A stretch of 12,070 nucleotides of DNA from Pseudomonadota bacterium (GTDB taxonomy: Bacteria; Pseudomonadota; Alphaproteobacteria; Rhizobiales; Hyphomicrobiaceae), in contig JAKALI010000062.1 of the NCBI GenBank assembly GCA_021813195.1, forward strand, positions 1-12,070. Direction: 5' to 3'. Position numbers and translations under genes: made by a program. A model generated the notes under the pieces. The model did no database searches and was not told the DNA's origin. It saw only the letters and a program-made list of their open reading frames with translations. Positions 6,108 to 12,070 of the stretch are shown one piece after another; position 1 is the first letter of the stretch; each line of letters begins with the position of its first letter.

Positions 6108-7166
6108 GTGATCGAGGCCGCCAGAATCGTGTCGCAGCCCCCAACATCGCCCCTCCCGCAACCACCAATTCCTCCACTGATCGATCCCTTCGGTCGGTTG
6201 ATCAGGTATCTGCGCGTTTCGGTGACAGATCGCTGCGATTTCCGCTGCGTGTACTGCATGTCGGAGAACATGACGTTTCTGCCCAAGCGGGACTTGCTGA
6301 CATTGGAGGAGTTGGATCGTCTGTGCTCTGCATTCGTGACGAAGGGCGTGCGGCGTTTGCGGATCACAGGCGGCGAACCGTTGGTGCGCAAGAATATCTT
6401 GTGGCTGTTCAAGTCGTTGTCGCATCATCTCGAAAGCGGTGCGCTTGAGGAATTGACGTTGACCACCAACGGCAGTCAGCTGGGACGCTATGCGGCTGAC
6501 CTTGCAGCCTGTGGTGTTCGGCGGATCAATGTTTCGCTCGACACGTTGGATGCGCAAAAATTCCGCGCCATCACGCGCTGGGGCGAGTTGGCCAACGTCC
6601 TCGCCGGTATCGCAGCGGCCGAACGGGCCGGACTCAAAATAAAGATCAACGCCGTCGCGCTCAAAGGCGTCAACGAGCACGAGATCGATGATCTCATTCG
6701 TTTTGCGCACGGACGTGGCGCCGATTTAACCCTCATCGAAACGATGCCGATGGGCGATATCGACGGCGATCGGACGGATCAGTATTTGCCGTTGTCCATC
6801 GTGCGCGCGCGTCTTCTCGATCGCTGGACACTTGAGGATATCGATTATCGCACCGGTGGTCCGGCGCGTTACGTCCGCGTTGGCGAAACGGGAGGGCGGC
6901 TGGGCTTTATAACGCCAATGACGCACAATTTCTGCGAAAGCTGCAATCGCGTCCGCTTGACGTGCACGGGCACGCTTTACATGTGCCTCGGCCAGGACGA
7001 CGCAGCCGACCTGCGCGCGCCGCTGCGCGCGTCACGTGATGATGCACCGCTCCTTGCCGCGATCGAAGAGGCAATCGCGCGCAAGCCGAAAGGGCACGAT
7101 TTCGTCATTGACCGACGTTCGCGCAAACCGGCTGTGGCTCGACACATGAGCGTAACTGGCGGATGA
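6108..7166 (+). CDS. moaA: GTP 3',8-cyclase MoaA, molybdenum cofactor synthesis
   Basis: A radical SAM enzyme that starts molybdopterin synthesis by converting GTP to 3',8-cyclo-7,8-dihydro-GTP, with MoaC acting next. At 352 aa it is full length. The SAM cluster motif is CDFRCVYC, with Cys43, Cys47 and Cys50. GGEP is at 88-91. The second, GTP-binding cluster has Cys276, Cys279 and Cys293 in C-x2-C-x13-C spacing. NRVR (280-283) supplies the substrate arginines. The protein ends in the conserved Gly-Gly tail. All key residues are present. The start is GTG 6108, just after an in-frame TGA at 6099-6101. GTG 6129 is an alternative, and neither has a strong ribosome binding site. The first 25 residues are Pro-rich and atypical. 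The gene overlaps the next by 4 bp, and no other moa or moe gene is in the window. Confidence 0.95.
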   Translation: MIEAARIVSQPPTSPLPQPPIPPLIDPFGRLIRYLRVSVTDRCDFRCVYCMSENMTFLPKRDLLTLEELDRLCSAFVTKGVRRLRITGGEPLVRKNILWLFKSLSHHLESGALEELTLTTNGSQLGRYAADLAACGVRRINVSLDTLDAQKFRAITRWGELANVLAGIAAAERAGLKIKINAVALKGVNEHEIDDLIRFAHGRGADLTLIETMPMGDIDGDRTDQYLPLSIVRARLLDRWTLEDIDYRTGGPARYVRVGETGGRLGFITPMTHNFCESCNRVRLTCTGTLYMCLGQDDAADLRAPLRASRDDAPLLAAIEEAIARKPKGHDFVIDRRSRKPAVARHMSVTGG

Positions 7167-8302
7167 CCAGCTTCGACGTCATCGTGGCTGGTGTCGGGGC
7201 GATGGGTTCGCAAGCGTGCTGGCATTTGGCCAGGCGCGGACAACGAGTGCTCGGTCTCGATCGCCACGATATTCCCAATGCGATGGGCTCCTCGCATGGG
7301 GTCAATCGCATCATTCGGCTCGCTTATTTCGAGCATCCTGCTTACGTGCCGCTCCTGCAACGCGCCTATCAACTCTGGCGCGAGTTGGAATGTGCCAGCG
7401 CCGAACAGATTCTCACCACAACGGGCTCGCTTGACATTGGCGCCGAGAATTCCTCCGTTCTCAACGGTTCTCTTGAGAGTTGCCGCCGCCATGGCCTTGA
7501 GCACGCCTATCTCGATGCCCGCGAGGTCATGCGACGCTATCCGGCGTTTCATTTGCCCGACAATTTTGGCGCGGTCTGGCAGCCGCAAGGTGGGTTTGTT
7601 GCTTCGGAACGTGCGGTTGCCGTGGCGGCCGCACTCGCGCTCGATCATGGCGCCACATTGCGGGCGCGAGAGAGCGTACTCGCGTTCGATCCGCTGCCGG
7701 GCGGCGGGGTCACGGTGCGCACACCCAAAGGCACATACGAAGCGCAGCGGCTGATCCTCGCAGCGGGGAGTTGGATCGGGGAACTGGTGCCACGGCTGTC
7801 GCCAATTGCCGTTGCGGAGCGTCAGGTGCTTGCCTGGTTTCAGCCCAAGCGCCCCGAATTTTTCAGGCTCGGCGCGCTGCCGGTCTCCAATCTCAAATTC
7901 GACGATCGTCACATCTATCAATTCCCGGTGTGGCAGGTCCCGGGCTTCAAGATCGGACTTTATCATCACTTGCGCGAGCAGGGCCGGCCGGAGGAGGTGC
8001 GTCAGGAACCGGATGATCGCGATGAAGCAGTCCTGCGCACAGCGGTCCAACGGTTTTTCCCGGAAGCCGATGGCGAGTTGCTGGCGATGCGCACGTGCCT
8101 GTTCACCAATACGCCAGACGGACACTTTATTTTGGATGCCCTTCCGGAATGCCACGATGTGATCGTGGCCTCGCCGTGTTCGGGTCACGGTTTTAAGTTC
8201 GCCCCGGTTATCGGCGAGATTCTGGCTGACATGGCGATGGGGATCAGCCCAAAACTCGACATCAAGCTGTTTGAACTTGGGCGCTTTGGCGCGAGGTGCT
8301 GA
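7163..8302 (+). CDS. solA: FAD-dependent amine oxidase, monomeric sarcosine / N-methyltryptophan oxidase family
   Basis: A flavoenzyme that oxidises N-methyl or other secondary amino acids to the demethylated amino acid, formaldehyde and H2O2. It is 379 aa, normal for the family. The FAD dinucleotide fold opens with GVGAMG (10-15). [13 protein letters not shown] (43-55) matches the substrate/FAD-facing loop. GFKIG (261-265) carries Lys263 at the place of the oxygen-activating Lys of monomeric sarcosine oxidase. Cys312 in [13 protein letters not shown] corresponds to the Cys that binds FAD covalently. GHGFKF (341-346) is the conserved C-terminal flavin motif. The start ATG overlaps the moaA stop (ATGA), so translation is probably coupled. 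Whether sarcosine, N-methyltryptophan, pipecolate or another amine is used cannot be told, so the symbol is given by family resemblance only. Confidence 0.85.
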   Translation: MTSFDVIVAGVGAMGSQACWHLARRGQRVLGLDRHDIPNAMGSSHGVNRIIRLAYFEHPAYVPLLQRAYQLWRELECASAEQILTTTGSLDIGAENSSVLNGSLESCRRHGLEHAYLDAREVMRRYPAFHLPDNFGAVWQPQGGFVASERAVAVAAALALDHGATLRARESVLAFDPLPGGGVTVRTPKGTYEAQRLILAAGSWIGELVPRLSPIAVAERQVLAWFQPKRPEFFRLGALPVSNLKFDDRHIYQFPVWQVPGFKIGLYHHLREQGRPEEVRQEPDDRDEAVLRTAVQRFFPEADGELLAMRTCLFTNTPDGHFILDALPECHDVIVASPCSGHGFKFAPVIGEILADMAMGISPKLDIKLFELGRFGARC

Positions 8303-8314
8303 CCGCGTGGTACG

Positions 8315-8677
8315 TCAGGCGAGCAATTCGCGCAGCGTTGCGCGCAGGGCTTCGAGCGACACCGGCTTCGTCAACGTGCGCACGCGCGCGTCCCCCAACG
8401 CGGCCCGTCCGCGTTCGAGTTGATCGACATACCCGCTTAACAGCACGACGCGGATGGCGGGCCGCAGGCTGACGACCCTTCGAGCAAGCGCCACCCCGTC
8501 GAGGCCAGGCATTTGCACATCCGTGAGCAAGACTTCGACACCGCTGCCCGCTTCCACGCGCCCAAGCGCCTCTTGGCCATCCTGTGCGACCTCGACGGTG
8601 TGGCCGTCGGCCAGCAGGGCCCGTGCTAGGATCTCGCGAGCAGCGGCGTCGTCATCTGCCAACAGAATGCGTGCCAT
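8315..8677 (-). CDS. cpdR: Single-domain response regulator, CpdR-like
   Basis: A 120-aa stand-alone receiver domain without an output domain. The acidic pocket is DDD at 8-10, the phosphorylated residue is Asp53 in LLTDVQMPGLDG, and Ser81 and Lys104 (LTKPV) complete the site. In alphaproteobacteria CpdR, when unphosphorylated, primes the ClpXP protease for cell-cycle substrates and is controlled by the CckA-ChpT phosphorelay. The length, the opening MARILLADDD and the LPGLDG-like motif fit CpdR well, although other single receivers share some of this. A good ribosome binding site (GGAG, 5 bases before ATG 8677) sets the start. It lies 46 bp downstream of hpt on the same strand, so the two are probably cotranscribed. 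It converges on solA with a 12-bp gap and no terminator. The receiver call is certain; the CpdR assignment is likely. Confidence 0.85.
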   Translation of the reverse strand: MARILLADDDAAAREILARALLADGHTVEVAQDGQEALGRVEAGSGVEVLLTDVQMPGLDGVALARRVVSLRPAIRVVLLSGYVDQLERGRAALGDARVRTLTKPVSLEALRATLRELLA

Positions 8678-8723
8678 GATATCTCCGCCGCAGGGTTGTC
8701 CCGTGGTTAAGGGCTCATCGTCG

Positions 8724-9287
8724 TCAAGCGTTCACAAGTCTGGCCACGAACGGCAATTCGCGAAAACGATGGGCGACGTCCATCCCGTAGCCCACAACGA
8801 ACTCGTCGTCGCATTGAAAGGCGCTGAAATCTGCCGTGACGGCGACAGCGCGCGGCACCTGTTTTTCTAACAGCACGCATGTCAAAACGTTCGCGGCCCC
8901 GCGCGCGGCCAGCAGGTCCTTGGCGAACGCCAACGTGCGGCCACTGTCCAGAACATCATCGATGATAAGGACGTGGCGTCCGTCGACGTTGAGATCGAGG
9001 TCGCGCAGAATTTCAACCTGTCCGAGTGATACCTTCGATTTTTTGTAACTTGAGAGCGTCAGGAAATCCACCTCGGGCGCAAGACCGGCGCGGTGCAGTG
9101 CTCGGATCAGATCTGCAGCAAACACAAAGCTGCCCTTCAAAATGGCTACCACGAGCAGGTTGGGTAGCTTGCGGCTTGCGATCTGCGCTGCGAGGTCATT
9201 TAGGCGCTCAGCGATGACGTCGGCCGGAATAAGCGGCACATAGGTCTCTTGCGCGACGGCCGCCATGTCATAGGGAGGTTCGGCCAT
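8724..9287 (-). CDS. hpt: Hypoxanthine phosphoribosyltransferase
   Basis: A cytoplasmic purine salvage enzyme that joins hypoxanthine (often also guanine) to PRPP, giving IMP or GMP. It is 187 aa, the usual length. LKGS (50-53) is the pyrophosphate-binding loop, SSYKKS (79-84) starts the mobile catalytic loop, and VLIIDDVLDSGRTL (106-119) is the PRPP-binding signature. Lys142 and DEFVVGYGMD (161-170) are placed as expected for purine recognition. ATG 9287 is chosen because AAAGGA lies 8 bases upstream. The frame extends to 9506, but that extra part has no homology-like features. It is the first gene of a likely two-gene unit with the CpdR-like regulator. Confidence 0.95.
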   Translation of the reverse strand: MAEPPYDMAAVAQETYVPLIPADVIAERLNDLAAQIASRKLPNLLVVAILKGSFVFAADLIRALHRAGLAPEVDFLTLSSYKKSKVSLGQVEILRDLDLNVDGRHVLIIDDVLDSGRTLAFAKDLLAARGAANVLTCVLLEKQVPRAVAVTADFSAFQCDDEFVVGYGMDVAHRFRELPFVARLVNA

Positions 9288-9627
9288 GAAACTTGTCCTT
9301 TCGTCACCGCTTCGGGAGGCTCTGATTCGTCTCAACGTGGTATCCGCTGCCTGGGTGCGATGTGCAAGGCCTCGATGGAAAGCAGAGCGTGAAGCAAGAA
9401 CTTGCCCCATAAGTTCGAGTTGATGAAGCTCGCGCGAGAAAAGGTAGGTAGGTCGTACGGCACGCTGATGGAAGAAACTTGAAATTGCGAGGGATGTGGC
9501 GCACACGACACTGCCACAATCCTCAACGATTGATCACCTGCTGGTTCGATTGCATGAAGAAACTCAGTGATGTGCTTCGGGCGACGCCAACGATCTGCCC
9601 GACCGCCCCACGTGCACAGGTCCCGTC
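9288..9627. other. Divergent intergenic region between hpt and ftsE
   Basis: 340 bp that must hold the promoters for hpt (minus) and ftsE (plus). I could not assign a convincing -35/-10 pair to either. Visible items are the 10-bp palindrome CTCGCGCGAG at 9429-9438, a GTAG/GTAGG tandem right after it, and one GANTC site at 9324-9328. Open frames on the minus strand here are upstream extensions or shadows. Confidence 0.6.
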
Positions 9628-10284
9628 GTGATCCGCTTATCCAATGTTGCGCTTGCTTACGAACGTGGCCCCGAGGTCTTGAGTGACGTCAATGTCGAAC
9701 TCAGACCCGGCTCCTTCCACTTCCTGCACGGCGCCTCTGGCGCCGGCAAGACGTCACTATTGCGCTTGCTTTTCATGTCGACCCACCCGACGCGCGGCCG
9801 GATCGAGATGTTCGGTCAGGATGTCAGCCGCGTTGGTGCCGCAAAGCGTGCTGAGCTACGCCGCCGCATCGGCATCGTTTTTCAGGATTTCCGGTTGCTC
9901 GATCATTTAACGACTTGGGAAAATGTCGCGCTGCCGTTACGCGTGGTTGGCAAGAGGATCGACGATTACAATGAAGACGTGACGGACTTGCTGCAGTGGG
10001 TTGGCTTAGGGGATCGCATGAATGCCTACCCATCGGTTCTCTCTGGCGGTGAGAAACAGCGTGCGGCCATTGCGCGCGCGGTCATCGGCAAACCGGAACT
10101 CCTGCTGGCTGACGAGCCAACCGGCAACGTCGACCCTCACATGGCACGCCGCCTCCTGCGTCTCTTCATTGAGCTCAATCGGCTTGGTACGTCCGTCGTG
10201 ATCGCAACTCACGATCATCAGCTGATGCGTCAGTTCAAGGCACCCAGACTGGAATTGCATAACGGCCATGTCCGCATCGTATGA
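9628..10284 (+). CDS. ftsE: Cell division ATP-binding protein FtsE
   Basis: The ATPase half of the FtsEX complex, which sits at the division site and couples ATP hydrolysis in the cytoplasm to control of cell-wall hydrolysis outside. It is 218 aa, standard for FtsE. Walker A is GASGAGKT (35-42), the Q-loop Gln is at 86 in FQDFRLL, the ABC signature is LSGGE (138-142), Walker B is LLLADEPTG (158-166) and the H-loop His is 195. The start is GTG 9628; AGG a few bases upstream is a weak ribosome binding site. It overlaps the ftsX start by 17 bp, which fits tight coupling of the two subunits. Confidence 0.95.
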   Translation: MIRLSNVALAYERGPEVLSDVNVELRPGSFHFLHGASGAGKTSLLRLLFMSTHPTRGRIEMFGQDVSRVGAAKRAELRRRIGIVFQDFRLLDHLTTWENVALPLRVVGKRIDDYNEDVTDLLQWVGLGDRMNAYPSVLSGGEKQRAAIARAVIGKPELLLADEPTGNVDPHMARRLLRLFIELNRLGTSVVIATHDHQLMRQFKAPRLELHNGHVRIV

Positions 10285-11563
10285 TCCTTTTCGTGGACGG
10301 CGACCTGTCTCGCCTTCGACGGGCGAAGATCCGGCCGACGATTTCGATGATCCGGTGACGGCGCCGGGTCGCGGGGCAGGCTCGATGCCGAGCCACCAAC
10401 TTTCGACAGGTGTTAGGTCCAACGCCCACGGCATCTATCCAGATGAGAGCCCCCGAACCCAAGGCTGGCCCCACCAGGCACCCCAGACAGATCCTGGTTG
10501 GTCGCGCACGGGCGGTGACGCGCGATCCGATGTGCGCCTGGGGTCGGATCCCGCTTGGTCGGGAGGCGCCTTCCAGGACGTGGCTGGCGCGATAAAGCCG
10601 ACGCTTGGGCCGCAAACCAGGCCTGATGCTCATCGCGAAGATCGGGGCGTTCGCAATCGCTCACCACAGAATGCGCCCATCGTTCCAGCTGGTTCTGTTA
10701 CGGGCCGCTCGTTGACGATGGTCATTGCGATCATGTCGTTTCTCGCCTGCCTCACCGCCGGCGCCGTTTATATGGTCAATCAGGCCGCCGACGCGTGGCT
10801 CAAGGATCTCGCCAGCGAAGTCACGGTGCAAGTCGCACCGCGCGATGGCGTTGATACGGAAAAAACTCTCAGTGACGTTGCCCAAGTGTTGCAGGCCCAA
10901 GCCGGCGTGCGCACGACGCGCGCTTTGCCAATCGAGGAGTCTGCGCGACTGTTGGAGCCCTGGCTTGGCAAGTCGGAGGCCTTGAAGTCGCTGCCTGTGC
11001 CGCGCCTCATCGCGGTTGAAGTTGACCGCAGCAGTGGCGTGGATATCGCCGCGCTGCGGGCAAAGCTCGAACAGCAATTCAGCGGTGTCGTGCTCGATGA
11101 TCACAGACAGTGGCAGCGCCAGATTCGCACGTTGACACGGTCGCTCGCTCTGGGGGGTATCGCGATATTGATCCTCGTTGCCGCTGCGACGACTGCGATC
11201 ATCGTTTCGGCCACGCGCAGCTCGCTGGCGTCGAACCGCGAGATTGTCGAAGTCCTGCATTTCGTGGGGGCTACGGACCGATTTATCGCGCGAGAGTTCG
11301 AGAAGCACTTTCTGCGGCTTGGGATCCGAGCCGGCTGTGTTGGCGCCCTGTTGGCGGCGATCGTCTTTCTCGTCATGCCAGCGGCTATGGAGGTGCTCGG
11401 CGGTGGTCCGGTCATGGCCGCTGAGCTGGAGCGGCTGATTGGCGTGGGAACACTTGATACGGCCGGTTTTGTCTTGCTGGGCATCGTCGTTGTGATCATC
11501 GCCGCTCTGTGTATGCTGACGAGCCGGCTCGGCGTCTACCGGATCCTTAATGCCAAGAAATGA
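10268..11563 (+). CDS. ftsX: Cell division protein FtsX with a long N-terminal tail
   Basis: The membrane half of FtsEX. It is 431 aa, longer than the roughly 350 aa of the E. coli protein, because of a cytoplasmic tail of about 148 residues rich in Pro, Gly, Ser and Asp that looks disordered. Transmembrane segments are near 149-171, 293-315, 354-376 and 399-418, the four-helix FtsX layout. The periplasmic domain lies between the first two (172-290). The cytoplasmic stretch SSLASNREIVEVLHFVGATD (318-337) is the conserved region that contacts FtsE. The start ATG lies inside the end of ftsE (17-bp overlap). Shorter starts cannot be excluded, but ftsE overlap and open frame favour 10268. Confidence 0.92.
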   Translation: MSASYDPFRGRRPVSPSTGEDPADDFDDPVTAPGRGAGSMPSHQLSTGVRSNAHGIYPDESPRTQGWPHQAPQTDPGWSRTGGDARSDVRLGSDPAWSGGAFQDVAGAIKPTLGPQTRPDAHREDRGVRNRSPQNAPIVPAGSVTGRSLTMVIAIMSFLACLTAGAVYMVNQAADAWLKDLASEVTVQVAPRDGVDTEKTLSDVAQVLQAQAGVRTTRALPIEESARLLEPWLGKSEALKSLPVPRLIAVEVDRSSGVDIAALRAKLEQQFSGVVLDDHRQWQRQIRTLTRSLALGGIAILILVAAATTAIIVSATRSSLASNREIVEVLHFVGATDRFIAREFEKHFLRLGIRAGCVGALLAAIVFLVMPAAMEVLGGGPVMAAELERLIGVGTLDTAGFVLLGIVVVIIAALCMLTSRLGVYRILNAKK

Positions 11564-11684
11564 CAGACAGAAAATTTGTTTTTTGCCGTTTTATCAGTGC
11601 CGTCGGAAAGATTGACGTGTCACAGTGGTGCCGACGTGGGGTAATCACGCTCGGCGGTGTGACGTCCCAGGGCTTGGCCGGTAT

Positions 11685-12070
11685 GTGCCCGTGCACGAGA
11701 GGGCGATCCGCAGTCTGACGCGAACGGCACAGAAGGCCGCGATACGGCGAGCAATGGCGATCTTGAGGCGAACGATTGTACTGTCCTTGATATCCGCGAC
11801 CTGGCTGGTCGCGCTGGGGTTCATCATCTTTGCGGCCGTGGTTACGCGAGATTGGAGCAGCGAACCCGAACCTGCGGACGGTATTGTCGTGTTGACGGGC
11901 GGGCCCTTGAGGATCCGAACCGGGGCGGAACTCTTGGAGCGCGTTCTGGGCAAGCGGTTGCTGATCTCGGGTGTCAATGCCCAAACCGGCCAAGCTGACG
12001 TTAAACGGCTGTCGGGTTTGAGCGCTGAAACGTTCTCTTGCTGTGTTGATCTGGGCTATTTTGCTCGCGA
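11685..12070 (+). CDS. YdcF/ElyC-type DUF218 family protein, 5' part (runs off right edge)
   Basis: The N-terminal part of a membrane-anchored DUF218 protein; relatives affect envelope or cell-wall metabolism, though their reactions are poorly defined. From GTG 11685 there are 128 codons in the window. A basic segment is followed by one transmembrane helix (about residues 32-51, LSLISATWLVALGFIIFAAV). Then comes ADGIVVLTGGPLRIRTGAELL, the hallmark first strand and Gly-Gly loop of DUF218, and RLLISGVN with SCCVDLGYFAR, typical of the alphaproteobacterial branch. The start is uncertain: GTG at 11625, 11628, 11685 and 11691 and ATG at 11754 are all in frame, and none has a clear ribosome binding site. 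It follows ftsX by 121 bp, an arrangement seen in other alphaproteobacteria, where an acyltransferase gene often comes next. Confidence 0.85.
   Translation, partial: MPVHERAIRSLTRTAQKAAIRRAMAILRRTIVLSLISATWLVALGFIIFAAVVTRDWSSEPEPADGIVVLTGGPLRIRTGAELLERVLGKRLLISGVNAQTGQADVKRLSGLSAETFSCCVDLGYFAR

Noticed and set aside
6977..8188. Minus-strand open frame of 403 codons
   Set aside because: It is the antisense shadow of moaA and the amine oxidase, both of which carry all family motifs on the plus strand.
9537..9560. tRNA T-loop-like GGTTCGATT
   Set aside because: No acceptor stem, anticodon arm or D arm can be fitted around it.

Overview
The window looks like a chromosomal segment of an alphaproteobacterium, most likely of the order Hyphomicrobiales (Rhizobiales). 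The evidence is protein-level recognition only: an alphaproteobacterial DnaA domain I, a CpdR-type single-domain response regulator beside hpt, and an ftsE-ftsX-YdcF/DUF218 string. The sequence is moderately GC-rich and starts with GTG and TTG are common. Genus cannot be fixed from the sequence alone.

Layout, left to right. (1) Positions 1-426, minus strand: the first 142 codons of dnaA, running off the left edge. (2) Positions 427-1830: about 1.4 kb with no convincing gene. It holds inverted repeats, an unusually dense set of GANTC (CcrM-type) sites, a CtrA-like motif and a possible broken small ORF. (3) Positions 1831-2958, minus: an orphan TRAP-type solute-binding protein with a twin-arginine signal and a lipobox. 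It has a TTG start, a near-consensus sigma-70 promoter and a two-arm inverted repeat over that promoter. (4) Positions 3107-3877, plus: a secreted or anchored subtilase-like protein whose catalytic residues appear to be lost. (5) Positions 4151-5842, minus: a 12-TM MFS transporter of the oxalate/formate antiporter family with an extra C-terminal membrane segment. (6) Positions 6108-8302, plus: moaA overlapping a monomeric sarcosine/N-methyltryptophan oxidase-like gene by 4 bp. (7) Positions 8315-9287, minus: hpt followed by a CpdR-like receiver protein. (8) Positions 9628-12070, plus: ftsE, ftsX and the 5' part of a YdcF/DUF218 gene.

Three themes run through the window. The first is cell cycle and division: dnaA, CpdR-like regulator, FtsEX and YdcF. 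The second is uptake of small organic acids: a keto-acid-type TRAP binding protein and an OFA-family carrier. The third is cofactor and amine metabolism: MoaA and an FAD amine oxidase. I see no CRISPR array, tRNA, rRNA, insertion sequence or phage gene. Most of the window is ordinary core genome. The parts most worth a second look are the dnaA upstream region, the TRAP promoter/operator and the pseudo-subtilase.
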